A stretch of 64,000 nucleotides of DNA from NCBI RefSeq assembly GCF_012489685.1, contig NC_080041.1, positions 134,307,785 to 134,371,784 on the forward strand, read 5' to 3'. Below are positions 12,781-23,361 of the stretch, piece after piece. Under the pieces are notes generated by a model, which saw only the letters and a list, made by a program, of their open reading frames with translations, had not been told where the DNA came from and ran no database searches. The position numbers and the translations under genes were made by a program. Origin of the DNA: Lotus japonicus. Taxonomy: Eukaryota; Streptophyta; Magnoliopsida; Fabales; Fabaceae. The number at the start of each line of letters is the position of its first letter. The first letter of the stretch is position 1.

Positions 12781-14790
12781 TTTTTAGAGTATTAATTAAT
12801 TTTTATTGAATTTTTGGATTTTTAATTAATTCAGGATTTTATGAGTTTTTATTGTGATTTGCTAGATTTTGGTATTTTTTATCTATATTTATTTAGTACC
12901 TTTTTAAATTTTAGATTTGATTAGGATTTAGGTATTTGCTAGATTTTATCTTGACATATTTTATTTTAAAATCAAATAAATATTATGTTTTAATTTTATA
13001 TATTTTAAAAAATTTGTAAAAAAAAAATTAGTATGTGTTATATACATACTTATGTTTTAGTTGATTATTTTAAAAAAATTGTCCTAAATTTGTCCTTAAG
13101 GCTAAACCTATTTCTCAAAAAAAAAAGAATCTCCAAGGTCGACGATCTCATGATCTGGGCTCGTCGCGGCTCTATCTGATCCATCATCGTCGAACCGTGG
13201 TTCTCCACCCTCTCTTCCAACCGTGTTTCTCCTCCCTTTGTTCCCTTCTCTCACCGTCCCACTCACCAACGCATTTTCGTACACTTCTCTTTTTTCCCAC
13301 CGTACGATTGTTCTTCGATCATTTGAAGCAGTGTTTAGTTAGGATTCCATATTGTTCCGTTATCATAGCATTAGGGTTTTTAGTTTCATTCTTTATTTGT
13401 TATGTTTTTACTCTTTCCACCGCTCTTTCTCTTCTTGATTTGGGTTCGTATTTACTGCAACCGCAATTGCAATTTAAAACCATGCTACATCATGTAGTCT
13501 CACTGCCAATTTAATTTATTTATTACTACAGGCTTGCGCTTTCATGGATTCATATGAGAAGTTCAAGAAAGCAGAAGCTGAAGTTGATGGTGATGATTCT
13601 TCATCTCACAAGGTAAAAATCAAAAGTTACAGTTTCCACTGTTATTTTTTGTTATTATTATTTGCATTTGATCATGTTATTTTACTCTGAATGCATGGAA
13701 TGCAAGCATTTGCACACAAGTACAGACTTCCATTTACATTGTTGAGTGATGAGGGTAACAAGGTGAGGAAACAGTGGGGAGTTCAGATCCTTTGAGGATT
13801 CCGATTCTTTTGTTCTCTATATTGCTTGACCTGATTCAGCGGTGGACAAGTATGTAAGCATAAATTATATCTTCTATAATTACTTAGTTGATTTTGCATC
13901 CTTCTGTCGCATAGAGGTGATAACATACTCCAATAGGGAGCAAACATCTATAACCTCTCTAGATGTAATAATGCCTTCAATTGTTTCTAATAGATTCAGA
14001 TTTCAGTGTTTTTTGCATATAGTAAAGTGTAGTTTCAATTGATAAAGTTACCTCCATTATATTTTTATATGGTTTTTGAAAATATTTCAAAAACAGGGCT
14101 CAGCAATTTCTATGATTTATTTAAACAACATTGATATAACCTTGAAGGAGTCATGACTACATTTCTTAAACATGGCTCTGAGTGACTAAACGGCATTTAG
14201 CCCTCAGTTCTCATAGTATACTCATCCCCCAAATTGACCCTTATGTTTAAGGGGACCAAAAAAAATACCTTTTAAATTCCACGTGTCATTTTCAGGTTAA
14301 TTCTCATAAAAAATACATTTTTAAATTTTAGATTTGAAAAGGATTTAGGTTGTTTATTTCTTGATTTTATCTTAATTTATTTTTGATTTATTTTTAGAGT
14401 ATTAATTAAATTTTATTGTATTTTCATTAAATTTTTGGATTTTTAATTAATACATGATTTTATGAGTTTTTATTGTGATTTGCTAGATTTTGATAGTTTT
14501 TATCTATATTTATTTTGTACATTTTAAAATTTTAGATTTGAATAGGATTTATGTGTTTATTTCATAATTTTATCATAATTTATCTTATTATTTATTTTTA
14601 TAGTATTAATTACTTTTTATGGTATTTTTATTTAATTTTCGGATTTTTAATTAATTCAGGATTTTATGAGTTTTTATTGTGATTTGCTAGATTTTTGTAG
14701 TTTTTCTCTAAATCTTTATTTATTACCTTTTTAGATTTTAGATTTGATTAGGATTTATATTTTTTATTTCTTGATTTTATCTTATTATTT
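12781..14790. repeat. Diverged AT-rich repeats, about 205-bp unit
   Basis: A unit starting TTTTTAGAGTATTAATTAA and containing GGATTTTATGAGTTTTTATTG followed by GATTTGCTAGATTTT occurs at about 12781, 14391 and 14596. The last two are spaced about 205 bp apart. The first is separated from them by the peroxiredoxin Q fragment and its leader-like DNA. A partial copy lies near 14840-14900. Confidence 0.65.
13532..13795 (+). pseudogene. Captured peroxiredoxin Q fragment (two exons)
   Basis: Exon A (13532-13612) reads ACAFMDSYEKFKKAEAEV then DGDDSSSHK. Exon B (13706-13795) reads AFAHKYRLPFTLLSDEGNK then VRKQWGV before running into a TGA. These match plastid PrxQ, an atypical 2-Cys peroxiredoxin, around the resolving Cys (ACAF). 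The peroxidatic-Cys region upstream and all sequence after WGV are missing. Three codons are deleted before GDD, and the exon B acceptor is damaged (GCAAG). A GC-richer leader-like stretch at 13130-13330 precedes it. It is non-functional and probably carried by the surrounding Helitron-like DNA. Confidence 0.85.
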
Positions 14791-16212
14791 ATTTAATGTT
14801 AATTTCATGAAATATTTTATTTTATTTTAAAGTTATTTTTAGAGTATAAATTAATTAGGATTTAGGTTGTTTATTTTTATCTGAAATTAATTAATACTCT
14901 AAAAAAAATTCCACGTGTCATTGTCAGGTTAATTCTCATAAAAAAAATTCACGTGTCATTCCATTTGATAGATTCTCTTATGTTGTGTTATTTTATTTTG
15001 AAACCGAATTTTAAAAGATTTGTCCTAATTATCTAAGATTTACCTAGATTACTCCTAACTAAATTTATTTCCAAAACAAATCTTGAAACCTTTTTTATTA
15101 TCTCTTTAAATTAGGAAAAAGATCAAGCCTAATTTACTGCATATTTACAGGAATCCCGTGATTTATCCTTTTATTATTTCTCATGATCTACAATATAAAA
15201 AAATATGTAATGCTGAGATTATAATCCATTAAAATTTAAAAGATTTTTCCTAATTGTCTAAGATACAACATCAGTCATCTCCCCCCCTCTATATATTAAT
15301 ATATACTAGTGAAATTACTCGTGCCCTGCACGGGTGACTTTAGTTATATTTTGATTTTTAGTTGTGTTTGTATTTTTTTTTGCATTTAATTTTAAAGTGA
15401 ATTATAATTTTGCATTTGTAAATAAACATAAATTAATTTATTTTATTAGTTGTTTTTTGTTTATTAAAATTTTAATTCTTAATGTTTTGTAACACTATTT
15501 TTTTTAATCTTTTGAGTAAATACATCTTAACCATTGTTTTAAATATATGTGTTTTGAATAAAAAAAAATTAAGTAGTACAATGTGTTTTGATCTACCGTG
15601 ATCTTTTTTCTTATTTTATTATGATACTTTTTTTAAAAAAATTGTTAAATTTATTTGTAGTCCACGTTTGTTCTTGAAATATTTTTGTATTTCCGTTGTC
15701 TCGTCAAGTCTTATTTCCCACCACACACATTCCACGAAAATTCACTCACCCATCTTCCATTTTATTCTTACACTAAATCATTTTTCTCTCATCCTGTAAG
15801 AACCTCTTTCTCTCTCTCTCTTCCCACCATGGACCATGGCGTCGAAGTCGTCTTGGCCATCATCTGCAGTTTCACTTAGTCATTTCACTTATAAATTATT
15901 CAACACTCGCATTTCATTTATAAATTATTGTACACTCACATTTTCGGTCAATGTGTGACTTTTTAAAAGGTTTTTACTCACACTTAAATTCTAACACCGG
16001 GTGAATGAAGAATGAAGGGCCAGAGCGTGGCAAATCAATGGAGTGTACTTGAAGTTTAACCTCAACACCCAATAAGATTGGACTCCTAACCCATTTTTCT
16101 CTGGATCGGCCCAATAAAAAAAGAATACTGGCAGGGTTTTCCCTTCAGTCAGTTAGGGTTCAGTTCAAGCTAATAAATCTTTTGACCAAAAGAAAAAGCT
16201 CAGAAATCAGAA

Positions 16213-16700
16213 ATGGCTTCCATGTTCTGCAACTCAGCGTTGAGAGTAGCTTCTAGGTCCCTCACAAATCGTTTCAGAACCTTCGTTCAGAAATCGTTGA
16301 TTCCCTCTTTGTTCTCTTCACCTTCCTCTGCGGGCATTACTCATGCATCAAGGTACAACACAATGAACATACTTCAACTTCAAACTCTGGCTTTTTTTTT
16401 GCATTTTAGCGTTAATTTGTGTTGTTTATGTGTTTTTGATTGAAGGATTTTGTCGGAAATGGGGAGTGTTGAGTCTACGATGCCACTCCATAGCGCAATT
16501 GCTAATGCCAGACTCACATCCAACATGGCATGCTATTCCACCTGCTGGAGCATGCTCTCTCAAGGTACCTTTTCTTATATTATAGCTATGGTCTTCTGGA
16601 TCCTATATTAATTTTTATTGGCTTGTCACTTTCTTGGATCCTGATATTAATTTTTCACATATATGTTTCTGCAGAAGGAAAAAAAAAGATGGAAAATTGA
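16213..16700 (+). CDS. NFD6-like organellar protein, last exon chimeric
   Basis: The protein resembles NUCLEAR FUSION DEFECTIVE 6, a small plant organelle-targeted protein needed for polar-nuclei fusion in Arabidopsis. Exon 1 is 16213-16352 (MASMFCNSALRVASRSLTNR, an Arg/Ser-rich transit peptide). Exon 2 is 16446-16564 (RILSEMGSVESTMPLHSAIA then NARLTSNMAC, the family's conserved core, ending in SMLSQ). The next exon (16675-16700) adds only EGKKKMEN and a stop, giving 285 nt (94 aa) with agreeing phases. That exon lies in terpene-synthase-derived DNA, so the native tail has been replaced. The upstream region looks promoter-like (AGGGTTT motifs, leader at 16140-16212). It lies inside the minus-strand Helitron and may be a captured copy. 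Whether it is expressed cannot be told from the sequence. Confidence 0.75.
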
Positions 16701-17720
16701 ACTATGTTCTGGTCAACTTGTTAGAGAAACCAAAACATGATATTGAAGATTCAATTGCGTTTGTGAGGGAGATCATTGAGGAAAAGAAGAAAGAGTTCAT
16801 TGAACTTAGTATGATTGATGGACTGTGTGATTTACCCTCTGATGCATGGGTACGTTCATTTGGGCGGCGTACCCGTACCGGGTACGTACCCGGTACGAAT
16901 ACGCGACGGGTACGCGTACGGTACGTACCCGGTACGTACCTTTTTCAAAAAAAAAGGGGGGGTTCCGGGCCAAAACGACGTCGTTTTGGCCTTTTTTTTT
17001 TATTTTTTTTCCCCTGGCTCAAAACGACGTCGTTTTGGCCATTAAAAAAAAAAAAACAGAACAAATCGCGTGAAAAGGGAACAGTCTGGCTTCTCAAGGG
17101 TTCAGTTCACGAACCACAAGGAAACTAGCGTGCGCCTCCGCCGTCCCTCTCCACCGTGCGCCTCCGCCGGCCACCACCTTCCTCTCTAGCGTGCGCCTCC
17201 GCCGTCCCTCTCCACCGCCGGCCACCACCGCAGGTACCCGCGCAGCCGCGCTCCTCCACATCATTTTTATGTTGCTTTTTTCCTTTCATTTGTTCTTCCT
17301 CTGCTTTGTTGAATTTGGTTGAATGGTTGATGTCCTGGTCAATTTTGATTCTGTGTATTGCTTGCATAGTGGTTGAAGCTTGTCAATTTTTTGGTGGGTC
17401 TTGCATACAAGCATTTTTCTGTTTAGAAAGTTCCATTTTGTGCAAGTTTTTAATATTATGTCTTGGATGTTATTTTAATTAGTTATATATATATATTTTT
17501 GCATAATTTATTTATATTTAAATATTATGTATAAAAATATATATATATATCTAACGTACCTGTACCCCTATTTTTTCAAAAATCGCGTACCGCGTACCCA
17601 ATACCGTACCCGTACCGGGTACCGTACCCGTACCCATGCAACACAGACCTAAGCCTAGCAAGCAGCTCCGCCTAACATGCTTGAATGTTTTTCAACTCTT
17701 CAAATGAATTCCATCTTTAT
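16675..17720 (+). pseudogene. Terpene synthase fragment (geranyllinalool-synthase-like, TPS-e/f), split by an insertion
   Basis: The frame over 16675-16846 reads GKLNYVLVNLLEKPKHDIED, then SIAFVREIIEEKKKEF and MIDGLCDLP, the C-terminal alpha-domain region of class I diterpene/linalool synthases. After the 790-bp insertion at 16847-17636 the homology resumes with PKPSKQLRLTCLNVFQ (about 17651-17698), then FNSSNEF in a shifted frame. The metal-binding DDxxD region and the rest of the enzyme are absent. It is non-functional. Its splice acceptor at 16671-16674 appears to be reused by the NFD6-like gene just upstream. Confidence 0.75.
16847..17636. mobile_element. GTACCC-rich non-autonomous TIR element, 790 bp
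   Basis: The termini TGGGTACG and CGTACCCA are inverted and flanked by TGCA on both sides (16843-16846 and 17637-17640). Both ends are packed with GTACC/GGTAC motifs over about 90 bp at the left and 75 bp at the right. Two identical palindromes, AAAACGACGTCGTTTT, lie at 16972-16987 and 17021-17036. A GC-rich block at 17125-17230 contains a 61-bp tandem duplication (CTAGCGTGCGCCTCCGCCGT). No transposase is encoded. The superfamily is uncertain; hAT is one possibility, although the apparent target duplication is only 4 bp. Confidence 0.65.
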
Positions 17721-18543
17721 GTGAGTAAGCCTTTTCTCTGTGATTTTATACTACATTTGCATTTTTTCTTTTGGCTGATTATGTCTTTCATGTATTATCC
17801 ATCTATTTGCTTTGGGATTCAAAAGTTTTCTTCTTTAACTAAGTGTGTCACATAATATGGACCAGTTTTAAAAAAGTGTTACTTTAGGCCGTCTAAAGTG
17901 ACCAGATATAACAAGTTGAGCCAGTAATTTCTTGTAAAGTAGAAGATATAATATTAAGGTGTAACCAAAATTTTTAGATAGATTGACAACTAAATCACGT
18001 TCCTTCTCTAATCTATGGTTCAACAACCCTTGTTCATTCCTAAAAGCCCCAAAAGCTTATCAATTCATATTCCAACCACTGTTCTTGATGCATGACATAA
18101 ACTATTGATACATGTAGGATAACTTTGATGATCTACTGGTCTTCTCTCACACAGGAGAAAAGAACGAAGGAGTTCTCTGTGAGTTAAATGGTTATTTCTT
18201 CGTTTGCTAATTTTAGCAATCAGTACTAATCCTTACTTTGAAAAAGGTTTCATATTTACTTCAATATTTTTATATCTACCTGCTTCTTTAGTAATATTAG
18301 TACAAAGGCTGAGAAAGGAAATGAATGTTGATCTGCAAGCTTAGTAAATTCACATGCCTAAACCCTTAGTTAACATGATTTTAATTCTTCCATTATGATT
18401 TAGTTTTTGAACATTTTGGTGCAGAATGGTTTGTGCTGATCTTGCATTAGCCTTCTAGATTTTTCTTTGCAATTTCCTATCTCAATTCGACTTATGTTTC
18501 ATGAGCAAATTTCTTTTTAACTCCAATGATCGGGTACTTGTAG

Positions 18544-18689
18544 AATATAGAAACAAAGATCCAAATCATGTTGATGGGCGAAAGCTCTGAAAGAGTTATA
18601 TCTACCTGGTTTGAGAGATTTTGTCAAGGGCCTTTATCCTTTAGGCCATGTCTGGAGTCCAACAGGAAGCACAATTTCTCCATCAAAAT
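18544..18689 (+). pseudogene. Captured exon of an unidentified gene, frameshifted
   Basis: After an acceptor (CTTGTAG) the sequence reads EYRNKDPNHVDGRKL, then in a second frame ALKELYLPGLRDFVKGLYPL and GHVWSPTGSTISPSKW before a TGG|TATT junction. The two frames overlap at GGGCGAAAGCTCTG, consistent with a small indel in one ancestral exon. The reading looks like genuine conserved protein, but I cannot name the family. It lies inside the minus-strand Helitron. Confidence 0.4.
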
Positions 18690-19395
18690 GGTATTATCAA
18701 ATACCAATAGTTACGTTATAATGGTTCTCTATATAGGCTTTGTTGGTATTGGTTGCTATAGCTAGAATGTGTCATGGTTCTCTACTATCTCTAGGTTAAA
18801 ACTAAAGATTACAAAATTTATACTTACAAACAATAAAACATTTTCATACATGTAACTCATTATGTTTGGATGGTTGATGTGATGTTGTCTTTTTCTTTTA
18901 TTTCTCAATATCAACTGTCTCTTCCATTGAGCTTGTCTGGCATCCATGCTAATTGGTGCTCAAGTTGGAGAAATTATCAAGCAGGTAAGAAGGTGCTTAA
19001 GTTAATTTGTAAAATCATTGCATTGATTACAAATTATTGACTGATTGGAATACTGTTAAAAATAACCACAATTAAATTGGTAGTTCAAAACAAAATAGAT
19101 TGATATATGTTAGATTCATTGGAAATATGAACAAAATAGATTGATATATGTTAGATTCGTTGGGACTTGGAGTGATATATGTTAGAAAAAGATTGATATA
19201 TATATATTTGAGTGATATTCGTTTGGGCCCGTGCATACAACATTAAATCAGATGGATATGATAATTGATTGGGAGAATAGAAATATATATTATTACAGTA
19301 TCATATATAATAGATTATATTTGCTAATTTTGTACAAATTTAACCAACATTAATATATGCTCTTAATCAATATATTACAACATCTAATTTCCGAT

Positions 19396-19396
<1 letters not shown>

Positions 19397-19442
<46 letters not shown>
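19397..19442. repeat. (TA)n microsatellite
   Basis: An uninterrupted TA dinucleotide run of about 46 bp. Shorter TA-rich runs occur nearby at 17485-17550 and 19195-19210. Confidence 0.9.
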
Positions 19443-19445
<3 letters not shown>

Positions 19446-19591
19446 CAACATCAAAGAGGCCACTTTCAAAAAAAATCAAAGAGACTCATACAAAGTAAGA
19501 AATCTGAATTTATTTTAATAGCTCAAAGCTATTTAATCATCCCTTTCACAAATATAGACACTCGTCTAAGTTTTTCTTATATTCACCATTT

Positions 19592-19852
19592 CTTGTATTT
19601 GATTGAAAGTGGTGGAATGCTCTACTCATGCTTAAAGACACTTTCAGGATCTACTCTGGTATTTATCTTCACCAAACTGTTGAAGTTATCCTTAAAATAT
19701 GTATGAATCGAAGCACTTATTGTAATTGATTCAAAATCAAGATGTCATTATTTCACATATGCTCCCCTTGGAAAGTTAGACACATAAGGAGTCATGCAGT
19801 TTGGAACATTGTTCTTGTCACCATCTTGCCATAAAGAGGTGAAGTGAATGTC
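19592..19852 (-). pseudogene. Berberine-bridge-enzyme-like (FAD-linked oxidase) C-terminal fragment
   Basis: One minus-strand frame reads SLWQDGDKNN, MTPYVSNFPRGAYVK, two stops, then YFKDNFNSLVKINTRVDPES, VFKHE, a stop and SIPPLS. This matches the BBE-like C-terminus (MTPYVSxxPRxAY, then YFxxNFxxLVxxKTxVDPxxFFxxEQSIPP). The in-frame stops and loss of the FAD domain show a dead gene. It lies in the sense orientation of the surrounding minus-strand Helitron. Confidence 0.8.
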
Positions 19853-22024
19853 CTTCCTATGCATATACTTATCATGCATGAAACATGTATCTTTAAAAAC
19901 TGTAAAATTTTAAGGCTCTGCATTATCTTCAAAAATCTGAATCACAAAGTGCACTAACGCTAGACAAAAAGAAAGAATGTGATCAATAAACCAAAAACAC
20001 ACATGTCACATTTTAGATTCATATGAATGCAGGACAATGCAGAAAAAAGAAACAAAACCTTCTATCAACTATAGAACACATGGTATGAAGTGAAAAATAT
20101 TTAAAAAAATGAGAGGCCACAAACACAAACCATACACCTTTCTCACAATCATCCCATGACCTGCAACATGGACATCACAAGCTTTGTAATGTTTAAAACA
20201 TATTACCTCCGTGCAACTGCCAGTGATGCATAATCTTCCTTTTATAGTCCTTAAAGTTTTGTTGTGTGTGCACGACCATGCATGTTATGACAACCTTCAT
20301 AGAATATTTCAATTCTATATAAAAGAATTGAACACAAATGAACAACAAAAATTGCATGCAAATCTAATAGCAAAAAAAAAAGCACAAAATGTGTTTCTAG
20401 TGAAAGTTATGATCAAGAACTATAGGTTATTGAATGTTTCCATTGTACCTTAACATGGAGGCAACCAAGGGTCATCAGCACAATGCCAATATTCTATACC
20501 GCAACATTGAAAAGCATAAGCCATGCACTTCATTCCAATATTCTCTTCTCTATCATCAATCACCACCCCTGATAAATTACAGAAAAAACTACAATAAGTT
20601 GGAACCATAAAAAAATACATATCCATATTCATATAAGATACATAAGACAACAAATAATTTACGAAGTGCTTAGAAAAGCAAAAGAACTCTATGTAAGATA
20701 TACATTAAAAAAACATATATAATGAGAGGAAAAAAATTAACTTTTAGAGCGTACCTGGCATCATATTTAGTATTTACATACCAGATGAATGAAAAAAAAT
20801 CCAACTAACCAAAGATGCGTGGGTTGAAAGCTCAAGAGAAGAGAAAACGTAAAAACAAAGGATTAAGAGAAATCATGTTAAAAAACAAAAAAACTATAGA
20901 ACCAAACACCCCAGTACTCACCTTAATAAATAGTCCTGGAAGAGATTGAAAAAGGTGGGTAGAATAATTAGACAAATTTAGGAAAAAAATCATTAGGTTT
21001 TTAAGAATTTTGAAAAATATTGTCAAATTTAATTTAATGATTGTAATCAATTAATTAGATCAATATTGGATGGATAAAAAAAACTAAAATATTCACAAAT
21101 ATTGCACTTTTTTATATATGATGGATTTTTGTTCAATATTTGATTTTAAGATACCAAAATTAAATGCAGATTTAATAGTGTTTTAAAAAATATGTATTTC
21201 AAATTTAAGAAAAACAAAATTTGTATTTTTTTTGGGATGATATAGGGGTACTATCTTCCCAGTATTATTTCCGTTGGAGGTTAGCTTGATTCTAGAGTTA
21301 GACTCCACCTTAGAGTTCATTGTGTGTTTAGCTATGAAGTCACTAACAATGTGATGAAAAATATGATATTTTAGTCTCATAAACGTAGTATAAATAGCCC
21401 CTGGGTAGACAAACAAATCAAAATCAAAATCTTACAAAAACAAATCAAAATCTTTCATTTGGTTTGTTTTAGGTGGGTAATAGGTTTTGTTTTTAATTTA
21501 AAATATGTATTCAAATATGTATACGAATAGTTTTTGGAAAAAAAGAAAAGTGCATGATTTCATTAAAAAATAGATTATTTCAAAAAATTCTACAATCTAC
21601 GTATGAGTGTATGCATGATTTGGAAAGAAAAAAAAAGGTGCATGATGTATACGGATATTTTTGTTTTAGAAATCCTTATTTTATACGTTTTTTTTTAAAC
21701 AGTTTCTAATCTTCACCTCGACAACAGTTTTTATTCTTTATTTTTTTTTTCAATGCACATTTTGATTTGTTTTAGAAATCTTTTGGATGGTTTTTTTTTT
21801 AAAACAGTTTTTAATCTTTATTTGTTTTTTTAATGCAGATTTTGATTTGTTTTGAAATCTTTATTTTTTTAATCTTTATTTGTTTTTTTAATGCACATTT
21901 AATATTGAACAAAATCTTTATTTGTTTTTTAATGCAGATTTAATATTGAAAAACAAAATTTGTTTAATTTTTATTGGGATGATGTGGGAGCGACACGTGG
22001 CAAAACCTTCTAGAAAAAAACCTT
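19853..22024. other. Non-coding Helitron interior, AT-rich with diverged repeats
   Basis: I recognise no gene here. From about 21640 to 21960 a motif TTTAATCTTTATTTGTTTTTTTAATGCA, with TTTTGATTTGTTTTAGAAAT nearby, recurs four or five times in diverged form. A short minus-strand frame at 20653-20450 has no family I can name. Confidence 0.5.
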
Positions 22025-22660
22025 TCTTTAGTATATTATTATATAGATAGATTAGAAAAGAATTAGATAACTTATATTTTGTTGACACGTGTTTCCTAAT
22101 TCCAAAACAGATCTTGAAACCGAATTTTAAAATATTTACCCTAATTATCTAAGATTTAAACAAACACACATAATCACATTCATGATTAATTGATATATAA
22201 AATACAATAGACATATTCCCCGTGCAACGCACGGGAAAAAAAACACTAGTGATTTATAATTCGCCAAGAAATTGATAAACCTCATCGATTATATCATTGC
22301 GCCGAAATTTGATCATTATCTAATTTTAATCTCTCATCTCCTAGAACGATTGAAATTGATCTTACCATCGATTTGATGCTTTGGGCCGAATATTGGAACT
22401 GTAATTGCATAAAAAAGATTGGGAGAGATGATCATGGAAAATAGAAAGTGGTGAAAGGGATAATTTTGTCAATTTAAAAGTTTAATGAGTGTGTTCTGTT
22501 CTATTCCTTCCATTCCAATGTCCTGTTCTAAGAGGTTTTTGTCCCGTTACGGTTATGTTCGATCTTAAAAACATGACAAACACAAAATATAAGTCATTTG
22601 TCTTGTTGTTATGTTCCATTCCAACCTTATACAAAACACTACCAGCACTGGACCAAACGC

Positions 22661-22730
22661 TACCATGAAGAACAAGGCATATGGGATAAAAATGCTACCA
22701 TGAAGAACAAGGCATATGGGATACAAATGC
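22661..22730. repeat. 35-bp tandem duplication
   Basis: The 35-bp unit starting TACCATGAAGAACAAGGCAT at 22661 is repeated at 22696 with a single A-to-C difference. It lies immediately next to the putative outer TIR end at 22660. Confidence 0.9.
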
Positions 22731-23361
22731 AATGTGTTAAGATCAGGAATCTCCCATGTGTCCGTGTTTTTGTTTTCAACAGTATAAATGAGTGCATAAA
22801 GTAGTACATAATTCACTCGTTTGGATAATTCTTCTACATCTTCTTCTTCTACATCATCTTCCTCTTCCTTTATTCTCTCTCATTCATAGTTCGACGGTAA
22901 CCATCTCGTTCTCTTCATTCCCACTCAGTCTTAGATCGATGATAACCACTGTGATTTGGATCAAAGGTAATTACAGTTGTTTTTTGTTCAGGAATTAGGG
23001 ATTTAATCGAAGGTAATCACCGATTGTGATTTGATTTTCAGAGCTAGGTCAAATTTGTTGCTGAATCGGCTTGTCCAATTCCTGAAGATAGAAATCAGAG
23101 TTTGTTTGGTTTACTTCTCCATCTCTGGTGCTCTTCTCTATCTCTCCCCCTATTATTTGATGATTAGTTCAGTTGAATCGATTCATGTCTAATTCAGTTG
23201 AATCAATTTATGCTTGATGTATAGTTTAGTTGAATCAATTTATGTTTGATGGATCAGAGAGTGTTGTTTGTTTTAAGAAATCATAACTCTTATATGAAAT
23301 TCAAAAGGTAGCAAGCAGAGAAGTAGCTAAAAACACACACTTAAGAGCAAGTGCTACTAAA
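22731..23361. other. Leader/intron-like DNA left of the Sirevirus insertion
   Basis: A CT-rich, leader-like stretch (22830-22965) is followed by GGTAATTACAG and GGTAATCACCG motifs and T-rich intron-like sequence, with no clear coding exon. From 23172 to 23361 this DNA is repeated essentially verbatim at 35556-35745, immediately before the second retroelement copy. This is the left-flank evidence for false duplication. Confidence 0.6.

Larger units (their letters stand above)
12661..15277 (+). mobile_element. Helitron-like segment with AT-rich repeats and a captured gene fragment
   Basis: At 12661, an A followed by TC begins TCAATATATATTAGAAAAG. This is very like the TATATTAGAAAAG start reconstructed for the second Helitron at 15278/22048. 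The segment contains four copies of an ACGTGTCATT motif (about 12731, 12764, 14281 and 14913) and diverged AT-rich repeats of about 205 bp around a peroxiredoxin Q fragment. I found no separate 3' hairpin plus CTAG before 15278, so it may be truncated or share the terminus at 22249. Confidence 0.4.
15306..22047 (-). mobile_element. Non-autonomous gene-capturing Helitron (minus strand), about 6.7 kb
   Basis: Read on the minus strand, the element begins TCTATATAATAATATACTAA at 22047 and continues with GCCACGTGTCGC and TCCCACATCATCCCAATAAA, a 5' end typical of plant Helitrons. It ends with hairpin CGTGC-AGG-GCACG and CTAG at 15309-15306. Its minus-strand flanks are A before the 5' end and T after the 3' end. 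No Rep/helicase is encoded. It contains NFD6-like exons and a terpene-synthase fragment (antisense to the element) and a BBE-like fragment (sense), plus another TIR element inserted at 16847-17636. Confidence 0.7.
15278..22249 (+). mobile_element. Small non-autonomous Helitron, interrupted by the minus-strand Helitron
   Basis: The outer pieces are 15278-15305 (TCTCCCCCCC then TCTATATATTAATATATA) and 22048-22249. The 3' end has a perfect 7-bp stem, CCCGTGC/GCACGGG, with loop AAC at 22219-22235, then CTAG at 22246-22249. The flanks are A (15277) and T (22250), as expected for Helitrons. Without the inner insertion the element is about 230 bp. It encodes nothing. Confidence 0.6.
11884..22660. 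mobile_element. Possible outer TIR element split by Helitron insertions
   Basis: GCGTTTGG at 11884 and its inverse CCAAACGC at 22653-22660 face each other. The next roughly 75 bp on each side resemble one another in inverted orientation (GGAACATAA, then ATGAC with TTATATT, then TGTGTTTG). Inside these ends, related segments sharing TTTTAATCTNTCATCTCCT appear near 12510 and 22320. This suggests one degraded TIR transposon interrupted by the 10-kb Helitron nest. No clean target duplication is visible, so the call is tentative. Confidence 0.3.

Noticed and set aside
13197..13514. 105-codon plus-strand frame rich in Leu/Ser/Phe
   Set aside because: It lies over the leader-like and intron-like DNA before the PrxQ fragment and shows no domain. 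PrxQ homology begins at 13532 in its own frame.
17125..17367. Minus-strand Arg/Gly-rich frame
   Set aside because: It is low-complexity translation of the GC-rich 61-bp tandem duplication inside the GTACCC element.
20450..20653. 67-codon minus-strand frame with Cys-rich end
   Set aside because: No recognisable family and no signal peptide, in AT-rich Helitron interior. I could not support a nodule-specific cysteine-rich peptide or any other call.
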